Part shown: piece after piece, positions 8,149 through 19,972 of the stretch | How the letters are laid out: each line of letters opens with the position of its first letter | How positions within the stretch are numbered: position 1 is the stretch's first letter | Origin: Proluteimonas flavola | GTDB lineage: Bacteria; Pseudomonadota; Gammaproteobacteria; Xanthomonadales; Xanthomonadaceae | DNA: 46,237 bases | Assembly: GCF_021191705.1 (NCBI RefSeq) | Contig: NZ_JAIWPU010000055.1 | Span: 1-46,237, forward strand | Direction of reading: 5' to 3' | The notes under the pieces: generated by a model | Databases searched by the model: none | What the model was told of the DNA's origin: nothing | Seen by the model: the letters and a program-made list of their open reading frames with translations, nothing else | Translations under genes and position numbers: made by a program

Positions 8149-8823
8149 TCATGGAAACAGCAGCAAGGCCTTCGCGAACTCGTCCCCCGGCGGCGTCTCC
8201 ACCACCAGACGCGCGCCCGTCTGGGGATGATCGAAGCCCACGCGCTCGGCGTGCAGCAGCATGCGGTGGATGCCGAGCATGCGGAAGTTGCGGTTGTGGC
8301 GGCCGTCGCCGTGGCTGGTGTCGCCGATCAGGTGATGCGACAGGTGCTTGAGGTGCCGGCGGATCTGGCGGAAGCGGCCGGTCATCGGTTCGGCGCGCAG
8401 CAGTGCGTAGCGCGAGGTCGGAAAGCCCGCCGATGGCATCGACAGTTCGGTCGTCGCCAGCCGCGTGAAGCGGGTGACCGCGGGTTTCTTCACCGGCTTG
8501 CCGGAGCCGCCGTCGAGGGGGTGGTCGACGACGATGTCGTCGGGCCAGCCGCGGCAGATCGCGAGGTAGTGCTTGTCGACGCTGCGCGCCATCCACTGCG
8601 TGCCGAGGGCGGAGGCGGTGTCGCGATCGAAGGCGACGAGCAGGCCGCCGCTGGTCGCGCGGTCGAGCCGGTGGATCAGGAACAACGGGCGGCCGAACTG
8701 TTCGCGCAGGCGGTCGGCGAGGAAGTCGCGCTCGTCGCGCGCCAGGGCGCTGTCGTGGACCATCAGGCCGGCCGGCTTGTCGACGACGGCCAGCCAGTCG
8801 TCGGCGTAACGCACCTCGATCAT
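8149..8823 (-). CDS. truC: tRNA pseudouridine synthase C (RluA family)
   Basis: 224 residues. The RluA-family catalytic motif HRLDRATSG is at residues 51-59 with catalytic Asp54, and the family segments VVDKPAGLMVH and TGRFRQIRRHLKHLSHHLIGD are present. The H-I-x-G-D-type block with HRMLLHAERV is typical of TruC, which makes pseudouridine 65 in tRNA-Ile and tRNA-Asp. There is no S4 domain, in line with TruC rather than RluB/RsuA. The start is the ATG at 8823; upstream it faces the M16 protease gene. Confusion with RluA or RluC is possible but length and motif context favour TruC. Confidence 0.88.
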   Translation of the reverse strand: MIEVRYADDWLAVVDKPAGLMVHDSALARDERDFLADRLREQFGRPLFLIHRLDRATSGGLLVAFDRDTASALGTQWMARSVDKHYLAICRGWPDDIVVDHPLDGGSGKPVKKPAVTRFTRLATTELSMPSAGFPTSRYALLRAEPMTGRFRQIRRHLKHLSHHLIGDTSHGDGRHNRNFRMLGIHRMLLHAERVGFDHPQTGARLVVETPPGDEFAKALLLFP

Positions 8824-8907
8824 CGTGAATCCAATGACGTGCCGCAGCCGGTCGGCCGCAACTGATCTGTTATTTTCGTCGATCGTCTTCGCCAACGGGG
8901 GATCCGC

Positions 8908-11631
<2,724 letters not shown>

Positions 11632-11780
11632 GCGGCTTCGTTTCCCGTAGAACCTGTTCACGATCCCGACGTACGCCGCGTGTTCGCGGAGATAGGCACC
11701 GGTTCGGTGGACGCCAGTTCCTGCCTGGGACCAACGGATCGCCCCCCCGACCGTCTCGCGGAGGCGGGCTTGAATCCCGC

Positions 11781-12275
11781 TCAGCCCACCGGCGGCGGTG
11801 CCTGCGACGCCATCGCTTCGAGTTCGTCGCACATCTGCGTCTGCTGCGCGGGCGTCGCCTGGGTGAACTGGGCGTTCGTCTTGTCGTGCGCGGAGGCGAA
11901 CTCGCCGTCGAAGGTGCCGACCTCGCCGCCCATCCTGGTGAATTCCTGGCGCAGCTGATCCTTGGCCTGGTCGAGCTGCGCATCCGACACGTCCGGATCG
12001 CACAGCTTCGCGGCGGCGTGCATCGCGCCGGCGATCCCGGCGATCTGGGCCAGCATCGTGCTGGCGGCATCGCCGGTCAGCGGGGCGTCGACCGGCGGCG
12101 TGCCCGATTCGATCTGCGCCTGCGCGGCTTCCGATGGCCGGGTCTGGGTGTCCTCGACCGGCCGGGTCTGCGCTGCGTCGCCGGTCGCGGGCTGCGGGGC
12201 GGCACCGCAGGCGGCGAGGCCGAATACGGCAGGCGCCAGCAGGCAGGCGAAACCTCGGGTACGGGGCAGCGTCAT
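11781..12275 (-). CDS. Small lipoprotein, alpha-helical, function unknown
   Basis: 164 residues from the ATG at 12275, which has GGAG 9 nt upstream; two other in-frame ATGs lie just before. The lipobox is GLAAC (Cys23). An acidic, Pro/Thr-rich stretch with a repeated TRPVEDTQTRPSEA-like pattern links to a helical domain (AIAGAMHAAAKLCDPDVSDAQLD to the end) with two cysteines (about Cys88 and Cys151) that could form a disulfide. The 149 bp between this gene and the M16 protease hold nothing I recognise. Probably exported and anchored; no family assigned. Confidence 0.75.
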   Translation of the reverse strand: MTLPRTRGFACLLAPAVFGLAACGAAPQPATGDAAQTRPVEDTQTRPSEAAQAQIESGTPPVDAPLTGDAASTMLAQIAGIAGAMHAAAKLCDPDVSDAQLDQAKDQLRQEFTRMGGEVGTFDGEFASAHDKTNAQFTQATPAQQTQMCDELEAMASQAPPPVG

Positions 12276-12340
12276 GCGGCACATCTCCATCAGGGGAGCG
12301 GCGAGCCTAGCAAACGCCCGGCGAAGGCCAGGCGTCGCCT

Positions 12341-13297
12341 TCAGGGCGTCTGCGGCGTCTGGCGGCGCGAACGGTAGGCCTGCAGATGCACCCAGGCGGC
12401 GTCGAGATGCGGCACCGCACGACCGGCAGCATGCGCGCGTGCGCGCAGGTCGCCGATGATCTGCAGCGCTTCGACGTCCTGGCCGGATTCGAGATCGCGC
12501 AGCATCGACGCGGTGACCGTCGAGCCGGCTTTCGTCAGCAGCGCGCGCGCCTGCTGCGCAGCCTCGGCCGGAATCGCATGGCCGTCCGCGGCGGCGACCG
12601 CGAGACATTCGTCGTGCAACGCCGACAGGAATGCGGTGCCGCCATCGGTGTCGACGATGCGGCCGATGCTGGCGCGCATCAGGCAGGTCGCCGCGGCCAG
12701 CGCGGCGAGGAAGGTGAACTTGTTCCAGGCCGCCTGCATGAAGGTCTCGCTGCGCACCGCGTCGAATCCGGACGCGCGCGTGCACACCGTTTCCAGCGCG
12801 CGCGTCCGTGCACTGCCGTTGTCGGCCGCCTCGCGTTCGCCGAACGTCATCGAGGGTGGCGACGGCAGATGCACCACTTCGCCGTCCTTGCCCTTCATCG
12901 CGCTGATGAAACACAGCCCGCCCAGCACCCGTCCGGCACCGAAGCGCGCATCGAGCGCGGCGTAGTGCAGCAGGCCGTTGAGGATCGGCAGCACGGCGGT
13001 CGACGGTCCGACCGCCGGCGCGATCGCGTCGATCGAACTGTCGAGGTCGTAGGCCTTGCAGCTCAGCAGCACCAGGTCGAAGGGCCGCTCCGCGGCGAGC
13101 GCGGGCAGGGCGTCGGCGGTGACATGCGCCACCGGAAACTGCGCATCGCCGAGGTCGCTGCGGATCCGCAGGCCGTCGCGTTCGAGCTGCGTCGCGCGTG
13201 CGGGCCGCACGAGGAAGGTGACGTCGGCAGCGGCCTGCGCGAGGCGACCGCCGAAGTAACCGCCGGTGCCACCGGCGCCGAGAACGAGAATGCGCAT
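12341..13297 (-). CDS. panE: 2-dehydropantoate 2-reductase family protein
   Basis: 318 residues. The N-terminal Rossmann motif GAGGTGGYFGGRL (residues 7-19) binds NADPH, and the ApbA/PanE signatures CKAYDLDSSI, LPILNGLLHY and AWNKFTFLAALAAATCLMRASIG follow, including the catalytic lysine region. It reduces ketopantoate to pantoate in coenzyme A synthesis; coaB and coaC also occur in this window but 28 kb away. The paralogue family is broad, so a different 2-keto acid substrate is possible. It is 52 bp upstream of yadH on the same strand, separated by a strong GC hairpin. Confidence 0.85.
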   Translation of the reverse strand: MRILVLGAGGTGGYFGGRLAQAAADVTFLVRPARATQLERDGLRIRSDLGDAQFPVAHVTADALPALAAERPFDLVLLSCKAYDLDSSIDAIAPAVGPSTAVLPILNGLLHYAALDARFGAGRVLGGLCFISAMKGKDGEVVHLPSPPSMTFGEREAADNGSARTRALETVCTRASGFDAVRSETFMQAAWNKFTFLAALAAATCLMRASIGRIVDTDGGTAFLSALHDECLAVAAADGHAIPAEAAQQARALLTKAGSTVTASMLRDLESGQDVEALQIIGDLRARAHAAGRAVPHLDAAWVHLQAYRSRRQTPQTP

Positions 13298-13318
13298 GAC
13301 CTGTCCTTGTGCATGTGC

Positions 13319-13340
13319 GCGCGCGGCGCCCGCCGCGCGC
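13319..13340 (-). other. Strong GC hairpin between panE and yadH
   Basis: GCGCGCGGCG (13319-13328) and CGCCGCGCGC (13331-13340) are perfect inverted repeats separated by 2 nt. Coding order on the minus strand is panE then hairpin then the 3' end of yadH, so it sits at the junction of convergent read-through from yadH and the panE start. It has no T-tract. It could be a weak terminator for yadGH or an RNA processing or stability site. Confidence 0.5.
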
Positions 13341-13349
13341 AGGAAAGCC

Positions 13350-14155
13350 TCAGCTGCGCAGGCCGATGCCGCGCTTGAGCAGCCACAGCGCCAGCGCGCC
13401 CAGCGCGACGACGAAGCCGATCATCAGCGCGAACGACACGCCCAGCGACACGTCGCTGACGCCGAGCAGGCCGTAGCGGAACGCGTTGACCATGTAGAAG
13501 ATCGGGTTGGCATGCGTCGCCGTTTCGGCCCAGCCGGGCAGCAGCGAGACCGAATAGAACACGCCGCCCAGATACGTCAGCGGGGTCAGGATGAAGATCG
13601 GCACGATGGCGACGTCGTCGAATTTCTTCGCGTAGACCGCGTTGACGAAGCCGGCCAGGGCGAAGATCGTCGCGCCCAGCAGTACGGTGGCAAAGGTCAC
13701 CAGCGGATGCGGAATGCGCACGGTGGTGAACAGCATCGCGATGCACAGCACGATGACGCCGACGGCGAGACCGCGCGCGACCGCGCCGATCACGTAGCCG
13801 CCGAGGATCACCCAGCTCGGCATCGGGCTGACCAGCAGTTCCTCGACGTGGCGGCCGAACTTCGCGCCGAAGAAACTCGACGAGATGTTGCCGTAGCTGT
13901 TCTGGATCACGCTCATCATCACCAGGCCCGGCACGATGAAATCCATGTAGCGGATGCCGTCCATCTCGCCGACGCGCGCGCCGATCAGGCCGCCGAAGAT
14001 CAGGAAGTACAGCGTCATCGTGATCGCCGGCGGCACGAGGGTCTGGCCCCAGATGCGCAGGATGCGGACGATCTCGCGGCGGGCGATCGTGTACAGCGCG
14101 ACCCAGTGGCGCTGCGCGGTGCCTTCGATGGCGGCCACGTCGGTGGGGTGCGTGC

Positions 14156-14159
<4 letters not shown>
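13350..14159 (-). CDS. yadH: ABC-2 type exporter permease (YadH-like)
   Basis: 269 residues with about six transmembrane helices, such as LVPPAITMTLYFLIFGGLIG, the long central stretch FATVLLGATIFALAGFV, and the C-terminal ALMIGFVVALGALALWLL. The ABC-2 signature block FYSVSLLPGWAETATHANPIFYMVNAFRYG is present. It follows its ATPase with an ATGA overlap, forming a YadGH-type exporter of unknown substrate in the inner membrane. The E. coli homologue is 256 residues, so the gene is complete. Confidence 0.9.
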
Positions 14160-15124
<965 letters not shown>

Positions 15125-15158
15125 CGCTCGTGCCGCGGATGGCGCGGCGGGGGCCCGT

Positions 15159-15164
15159 AGTATA
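15159..15164 (-). promoter_or_regulatory. Candidate -10 element of yadGH
   Basis: TATACT on the minus strand, about 35 nt before the yadG start. No -35 resembling TTGACA is found 16-18 nt upstream. Confidence 0.45.
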
Positions 15165-15284
15165 GGGACGCCCCGGCGGGCCCGGCCGCAACGGCGCGTT
15201 GCATGCGTGGCGCCGTGCAGGTGCGCGACACGGCATTGCGGCATCTGCACCGGGCGGTCCGCGCCGACCCGCTACCATAGGCAC

Positions 15285-16097
15285 ATGGAGCCCCCACCGG
15301 CCGCAGGCAGCGCCGGACGCTCGCCGAATCACGGACAAATCCCCGCAGTGGCCATCACGCAGTTCCCCATCAAGCTCGTCTCGCGGCGCATGGTCGCGCC
15401 GACCGTCGCCCACCTGTCCTTCGTCCGCGACGACGGCCAGCCGCTGGACTTCATCCCCGGCCAGTTCATCCAGATCCATTTCGAGTACGCCGACGGCACC
15501 GCGACCAAGCGCTCGTATTCGCTGGCGACGATCCACGACCATGCGATCGGCCCGGGCGAGGCGATCGAAGTGGCGGTGAGCTACGTGCCCGGCGGCGCGG
15601 CGACCGCGCTGTTCGAAGGCATGGATCCGGGCAGTACGGTGCAGGCCAGCGGCCCGTTCGGGCGTTTCTGCCTGATGCCGCAGGACACCAATCGCCGCTA
15701 TCTGCTGGTCGGCACCGGCACCGGCGTCACGCCATACCGCGCAATGCTGCCGCTGCTGGAGAAGGCGATCGCCGAGCGCGGCGTCGAGGTGGTGTTGTTG
15801 ATGGGCGCGCGCACGCCGGCCGAACTGCTCTACGGCGACGACTTCCGCGCGTTCGCCGACAGACACCCGGACTTCCGCTTCGTGCCGTGCTTCTCGCGCG
15901 AACTGCCGGACGCGCCGCATGCCGATGTGCGCCACGGCTACGTGCAGCAGTTCCTCGGGGAATTCGCACCGGGCGAGGGCGACATCGCCTACCTGTGCGG
16001 CAATCCGAACATGGTCGACGCGACGTTCGAGGCGCTCAAGGGCTTCGGCCTGCCGGTGCCGCTGATCCGCCGGGAAAAATATGTCAGCAGCAAGTAA
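15285..16097 (+). CDS. fpr: Ferredoxin--NADP+ reductase (Fpr type)
   Basis: 270 residues from the ATG at 15285, or 249 from a GTG at 15348; neither has a good Shine-Dalgarno and the conserved part begins just after the GTG. FAD is bound by KRSYSLATI, and NADP by LVGTGTGVTPYRAML and YLCGNPNMVD. It has the short C-terminus ending in KYVSSK typical of bacterial Fpr. It transfers electrons between NADPH and ferredoxin or flavodoxin in the cytoplasm, often in oxidative-stress defence and iron-sulfur supply. A CTACCATAG -10-like box at about 15272-15280 would place transcription start near the ATG, so a leaderless mRNA is possible. Confidence 0.88.
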   Translation: MEPPPAAGSAGRSPNHGQIPAVAITQFPIKLVSRRMVAPTVAHLSFVRDDGQPLDFIPGQFIQIHFEYADGTATKRSYSLATIHDHAIGPGEAIEVAVSYVPGGAATALFEGMDPGSTVQASGPFGRFCLMPQDTNRRYLLVGTGTGVTPYRAMLPLLEKAIAERGVEVVLLMGARTPAELLYGDDFRAFADRHPDFRFVPCFSRELPDAPHADVRHGYVQQFLGEFAPGEGDIAYLCGNPNMVDATFEALKGFGLPVPLIRREKYVSSK

Positions 16098-16152
16098 GTC
16101 TGTCGCCGGCGCAGCTCCGGTCGCGCGCTGCACGCGCGGCGCACTCGGCATG

Positions 16153-16171
16153 TGTGGGGCAGTGCCCCACA
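16153..16171. promoter_or_regulatory. 19-bp palindrome upstream of the M50 protease gene
   Basis: TGTGGGGCA-G-TGCCCCACA is a perfect dyad, nested in an outer CATGTG / CACATG pair. It lies 55 bp after the fpr stop and 58 bp before the protease ATG. With no U-tract it could be an operator or a factor-independent terminator of fpr. Confidence 0.5.
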
Positions 16172-16228
16172 GGCACATGTCGAATGCCCGCCGCGAGACG
16201 TACGCCAGCAGCAAGTGAGACGCCGCGG

Positions 16229-17428
16229 ATGACGATGCCCGACAGCGCCACGCCACCCCGATCCCCGTTCGCATCCCTGATGCCGCCTGCGCCCGAAGCG
16301 CCTGCGGCGAAGCCGCCGCTGTGGCGGCGTGCGCTCCGGCTGGTGGTCTTCTTCTTCGCCGGCGTCCTGGTGGGCGTCGGCATCGCGAAGCTCGGCCTGC
16401 CGGCACTGGAGATCCTGCCGCCCGGCGCGGGCCTCCCGCTGCTGATCGCGTTCTTCGTCTCGCTGTGGCCGCACATCGTGCTGCACGAAGCCGGGCATGC
16501 GCTCGCCGGCCTATCGCGCGGCATGCATGCGATCGCGTTCGGCGTCGGGCCGTTCCGGATCGAGCGCGGCGGCGACGACCGCTGGCGCTGGCGGCATGGT
16601 GGTGGCGTCCGCGGCATCAGTGGGTTCGCGGCGCTGCTGCCGCGCGACGGGCGTGGCCTGTCGCGCGGCGACCAGGCGGTATTCCTGCTGGGCGGGCCGC
16701 TGGCCAATCTGGCGACGGCCGCGCTGTGCGTCGCGCTGGTGGCCTGGCTGCCGATGCCGGCCTGGCTGGCGGGCGCGGGCCTGGGCATCGCGTTCGCCGC
16801 CGCCGTGATGGGCCTGGGCAATCTGCTGCCGATGCATCTGGACGGTTGGCGTTCCGACGGGCGCGGCCTGCTCGATCTCGCGCGCCGTACGCCCGACGCC
16901 GCGCTGCAGCTGCAGATCAACCAGCTGATGGCGCTGAGCCTGGCCAACGTGCGGCCGCGCGACTGGCCGCCGGCCTCGATTCCGAGCCTCGACACCGGCG
17001 TCGCCAGCACCGGCCTGCAGCAGAGCGCGCGCATGCTGCGGCTGTCGCATGCGATCGATCGCCGCGATGCCGGCGCCGCGCGGCCCGAAGCCGAGGCGCT
17101 CGCGGCCGCGTTTGCGAACGTGCCGATCGCATTCCGGTCCGCGATCGCGGTGACGCTCGCCAGCCATGCGGCGCTGCTGGTCGGCGACCGCGCGCTGCTC
17201 GCCGCCTGGCGCGCGCGCTGCGAGGGCGGGCTGATGGATCTGTCGCCGTACCGCGCGTGGCTCGATGCGGAGATCGCGCGACTGGATGGCGACGCCGCGG
17301 CGGTGCGCACGCATCTGGATCAGGCGCGCGCACTGTCGGAACGGATTCCCGATGCGGCCAGCCGGACGGTGTTCGACGAGCGGCTGGCGGAACTGCACGG
17401 ATGGCGCGGGACTGCACCGGCGGATTGA
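16229..17428 (+). CDS. M50-family (site-2-protease-like) membrane metalloprotease
   Basis: 399 residues. A Pro-rich cytoplasmic N-terminus leads into transmembrane helices at about 38-56 and 66-86; the second ends in the zinc motif HEAGH (residues 86-90). Further helices follow at about 150-200, with LLPMHLDGWRSDG in place of the usual NPDG, supplying the third ligand Asp. About 200 C-terminal residues form a soluble helical domain. S2P enzymes cut transmembrane segments, often to release regulators. There is no PDZ domain, unlike RseP, so the substrate is probably different. The start is the first of two close ATGs; there is no strong Shine-Dalgarno. Confidence 0.85.
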   Translation: MTMPDSATPPRSPFASLMPPAPEAPAAKPPLWRRALRLVVFFFAGVLVGVGIAKLGLPALEILPPGAGLPLLIAFFVSLWPHIVLHEAGHALAGLSRGMHAIAFGVGPFRIERGGDDRWRWRHGGGVRGISGFAALLPRDGRGLSRGDQAVFLLGGPLANLATAALCVALVAWLPMPAWLAGAGLGIAFAAAVMGLGNLLPMHLDGWRSDGRGLLDLARRTPDAALQLQINQLMALSLANVRPRDWPPASIPSLDTGVASTGLQQSARMLRLSHAIDRRDAGAARPEAEALAAAFANVPIAFRSAIAVTLASHAALLVGDRALLAAWRARCEGGLMDLSPYRAWLDAEIARLDGDAAAVRTHLDQARALSERIPDAASRTVFDERLAELHGWRGTAPAD

Positions 17429-17473
17429 TGGGAGCGCATGCTCCAGGCGCACTGGAATCCCGTGGGAGCGCGC

Positions 17474-17502
17474 TTGACACCAGAAGCCGCGCCGCGCATT
17501 CT
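17474..17502 (+). promoter_or_regulatory. Candidate promoter of the membrane-protein/XRE/S33 cassette
   Basis: A consensus -35 TTGACA at 17474-17479, a 17-nt spacer and a weak -10 CATTCT at 17497-17502 would start transcription near 17509, inside the dyad at 17505-17524. The -35 is embedded in a third copy of the operator half-site (CTTGACAC, 17473-17480). Confidence 0.55.
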
Positions 17503-17504
17503 CC

Positions 17505-17524
17505 GTGTCAAGCCAACTTGACAC
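17505..17524. promoter_or_regulatory. Operator-like dyad GTGTCAAG-N4-CTTGACAC
   Basis: A perfect 8-bp inverted repeat with a 4-nt spacer (CCAA), just downstream of the candidate -10 and 12 bp before the first start codon. A further half-site occurs 32 bp upstream. The position fits repression, plausibly autoregulation by the XRE protein encoded at 18122-18322. Confidence 0.6.
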
Positions 17525-17535
17525 ACGGTCCTGCC

Positions 17536-18111
17536 ATGGACGGTTCGTTCGCCCGTTTTCCTTTGCGTGACGTCGCCGTGATGCTGCTCGCCGCCGCAGT
17601 CGCCTTGCGCCTGCTGGTCCCGACGGCGCCGGTCTGGACGAGTGGCCTGATCCTCTTGTCGGCGACGGCCATTGCAGCGGTGTCGCTGTCCCGGCGCGCG
17701 ACCGCCTGCGACGGCGCGCCGCAGGCGCTGCGGCGCCGGTATGCACGCGAGCTGCTGGTGGGCATGGGTGCCTACATGGTGTTGCTGTCCGGTTCGCTGT
17801 GGCTGCTGCGCCATGTCGAGGCGCCGGCCCTGCGCGCGCTTATCGCCCTGCTGCCGGTCGTGCCGATCGCGCTGGTGCTGCGGGCGATGGTGCATTTCAT
17901 CCGCGGCGTCGACGAACTGCAGCAGCGCATCGAGTTCGAGGCGGTCTGCATCGCCGCCGCGCTGGTCGCGTTCGCGTACATGACCGCCGGGTTCCTGCAG
18001 GCGGCGCGTGTCATCGACGTGCCCGCGAGCGCGGCGATGCTGTGGGTGTTTCCGCTGCTGTGCGGCACCTACGGCATCGCCAAGCCGGTCATCGCGCGGC
18101 GCTACCGGTGA
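17536..18111 (+). CDS. Polytopic membrane protein of the XRE-linked cassette
   Basis: 191 residues, about six hydrophobic segments (for example VAVMLLAAAVALRLLV, LLVGMGAYMVLLSGSLWLL, IAAALVAFAYMTAGFL and LWVFPLLCGTYGIA). It has no catalytic motif. A charged loop DELQQRIEFEAV lies between helices four and five. It is followed 10 bp later by a small XRE regulator, a pairing common for small membrane proteins of unknown function. The start is the ATG at 17536, 12 bp after the operator-like dyad and without a good Shine-Dalgarno. No transport or enzymatic role can be assigned. Confidence 0.78.
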   Translation: MDGSFARFPLRDVAVMLLAAAVALRLLVPTAPVWTSGLILLSATAIAAVSLSRRATACDGAPQALRRRYARELLVGMGAYMVLLSGSLWLLRHVEAPALRALIALLPVVPIALVLRAMVHFIRGVDELQQRIEFEAVCIAAALVAFAYMTAGFLQAARVIDVPASAAMLWVFPLLCGTYGIAKPVIARRYR

Positions 18112-18121
18112 GCGCGCGCGG

Positions 18122-18322
18122 ATGAAGAGCCGGGTGCGCGAACTGCGCGAGGCCTGCGGCTGGTCACAAGCACAGCTCGGCGAACGTCTGGATGTATCGA
18201 GACAGACGATCAACGCGATCGAGACCGGGAAGTACGACCCCAGCCTGCCGCTGGCGTTCCGGATCGCACGCGAGTTCGCCGAGCCCATCGAATCCATTTT
18301 CCTGTTCGAGGACGTTCCATGA
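18122..18322 (+). CDS. Small XRE-family transcriptional regulator
   Basis: 66 residues, essentially one helix-turn-helix domain. The HTH is at about residues 15-36 (QAQLGERLDVSRQTINAIE), followed by GKYDPSLPLAFRIAREF, the hallmark of the YozG-type short XRE regulators that sit beside membrane protein genes. It probably binds DNA as a dimer, and the dyad at 17505-17524 is the natural candidate site. Its stop codon overlaps the ATG of the following lipoprotein gene (ATGA), so the three genes at 17536-19845 form one operon. Confidence 0.9.
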   Translation: MKSRVRELREACGWSQAQLGERLDVSRQTINAIETGKYDPSLPLAFRIAREFAEPIESIFLFEDVP

Positions 18323-19845
18323 GAGCAATCAGGTTTCCCCTGCTGGCGCTGGCCGCGAGCGCGACGCTCGCCGGCTGCAGCGGCGGTGCGCCGGCACCTG
18401 CCGAAGGCGACGGCGCGCGTCCGGCGCGCATGTTCGGCCAGATCCCGTTCCATGCCTGCACGCTCGACGGCGGCAACGCCGCCACGCGCGTCGAGGCGCA
18501 GTGCGCGACCTTCGAGGTGCCCGAGAACCCGGATGCGGCGGACGGCCGCAGGATCGGTCTCAACATCGCGTGGCTGCCGGCGGATTCGAACGACGGCGGT
18601 ACCGCCGATCCGGTCTTCTTCCTCGCCGGTGGCCCGGGCCAGGCGGCAACCGGACTGGCTGCGCAGATCAACGCCGGCCTGCGCGAAGTGCGCCGCCAGC
18701 GCGACATCGTGCTGGTCGACCAGCGCGGCACCGGCGATTCGAACCCGCTCGACTGCGTGGGCGACGACGGGGCGCCGATGGAACTCGATGCCCTGACCGT
18801 CCCGACCGATGCCGACCTCGACGGCTATGTCGGCCGTTGCCTCGCAGGGCTCGAAGGCCGCGCCGATCCGCGCTTCTACACGACCGGCAACGCGATCCGC
18901 GATCTCGATGCCGTGCGCGCCGCGCTCGGCGCCGACCAGGTGAACCTGGTCGGTGGCTCCTACGGCACCCGCGTCGCGCAGCAGTACGCGATGGCCTATC
19001 CGCAGCACACGCGCAGCCTCGTGCTCGACGGCGTGGCGCCGAACGATCTGGTCGTCGGCGGCGAATTCGCGCACACCTTCGAGGATGCGCTCGCGCTGCA
19101 GTCCAGGCAGTGCGCGCAGGACGCCGGCTGCCGGGAACGCTTCCCGACCGATCTGCAGGCGCAGCTGCGCGGCGTGCTGTCGACGCTGCAGGCGACGCCG
19201 GCGCCGGTGACCTATCGCGATCCGACCACCGGCGCGCAGCGCGATGGCGTGGTCACGCCGGACACGGTGACCGGCCTCGCATTCCTGTTCTCGTACGCAC
19301 CGCAGACCGCGTCGCTGCTGCCGCTGATCCTCGACGAAGCGGCGCAGGGCCGCTACGGCCCGCTGATGTCGCTGTCGCAACTGATGGTCAGCAACGTCGG
19401 CGGGCAGATGACGCGCGGCATGCAGTGGTCGGTGATCTGCGCCGAAGACGCGGGCCGGTATCGCGAGGACGGCCGCGTCGCGGACACGATCCTCGGCCCC
19501 GGCGTCGCCCGCATGTTCTTCGGCGCCTGCCGCACCTGGCCGACCGGCACGCCGCCTGCGAACCACACCGCGGCGCTGCAGTCGGATGTGCCCGCGCTGC
19601 TGCTGTCGGGCGAACTCGATCCGGTCACGCCGCCCGCGTATGCCGAGCGTGTCGTCGCGGGCCTGCCCAACGGCCGCCACCTCGTGCTCGAGGGCCAGGG
19701 CCACGGCACGTTCGCGTTCGGCTGCATGCCCAAGCTGCTCGCGCAGTTCATCGAATCGACCGACGCCAAGGCGCTCGACGCCACGTGCCTCGACGCGATG
19801 CGGCCGGTGCCGCCGTTCACGAGTTTCAATGGATGGAGTCCGTGA
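18319..19845 (+). CDS. S33-type alpha/beta-hydrolase lipoprotein (tripeptidyl-aminopeptidase-like)
   Basis: 508 residues. The lipobox TLAGC (Cys20) marks a lipoprotein. The alpha/beta-hydrolase triad is visible: Ser214 in GGSYGT, Asp434 in GELDPVTPP and His462 in GQGHGTF, with the oxyanion segment FLAGGPGQAA. The architecture matches the SLAP/TAP peptidase group, which removes N-terminal peptides. It is translated from the ATGA overlap with the XRE gene, so it probably shares its regulation. The substrate could be a peptide or a lactam/ester; proteolysis is the default inference. Confidence 0.88.
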   Translation: MRAIRFPLLALAASATLAGCSGGAPAPAEGDGARPARMFGQIPFHACTLDGGNAATRVEAQCATFEVPENPDAADGRRIGLNIAWLPADSNDGGTADPVFFLAGGPGQAATGLAAQINAGLREVRRQRDIVLVDQRGTGDSNPLDCVGDDGAPMELDALTVPTDADLDGYVGRCLAGLEGRADPRFYTTGNAIRDLDAVRAALGADQVNLVGGSYGTRVAQQYAMAYPQHTRSLVLDGVAPNDLVVGGEFAHTFEDALALQSRQCAQDAGCRERFPTDLQAQLRGVLSTLQATPAPVTYRDPTTGAQRDGVVTPDTVTGLAFLFSYAPQTASLLPLILDEAAQGRYGPLMSLSQLMVSNVGGQMTRGMQWSVICAEDAGRYREDGRVADTILGPGVARMFFGACRTWPTGTPPANHTAALQSDVPALLLSGELDPVTPPAYAERVVAGLPNGRHLVLEGQGHGTFAFGCMPKLLAQFIESTDAKALDATCLDAMRPVPPFTSFNGWSP

Positions 19846-19864
19846 GGCGCGGGATCCGGGTGTG

Positions 19865-19961
19865 GGGATTGGGGCTTCGGAACAGCCGGATCGCCCTGGC
19901 TCCCACCCTCTGCCCGACGCCAGCCGCTCTTTCGAATCCCGACGCCCGAATCCCCAATCCC
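19865..19961. repeat. Imperfect inverted repeat in the S33/natA gap
   Basis: GGGATTGGGG at 19865-19874 and its complement CCCCAATCCC at 19952-19961, with partially matching flanks (GATCCGGG and TTCGG on both arms). They bracket most of the 127-bp gap. This resembles genomic GGGATTGGGGATTCGGG repeats of xanthomonads. No promoter for natA is evident inside it. Confidence 0.55.
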
Positions 19962-19972
19962 GGATCGCACCC

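Noticed and set aside
11632..11780. Possible gene remnant on the minus strand (contains YVGIVNRFYGKR)
   Set aside because: The similarity to any family is not convincing and no start codon or motif supports it.
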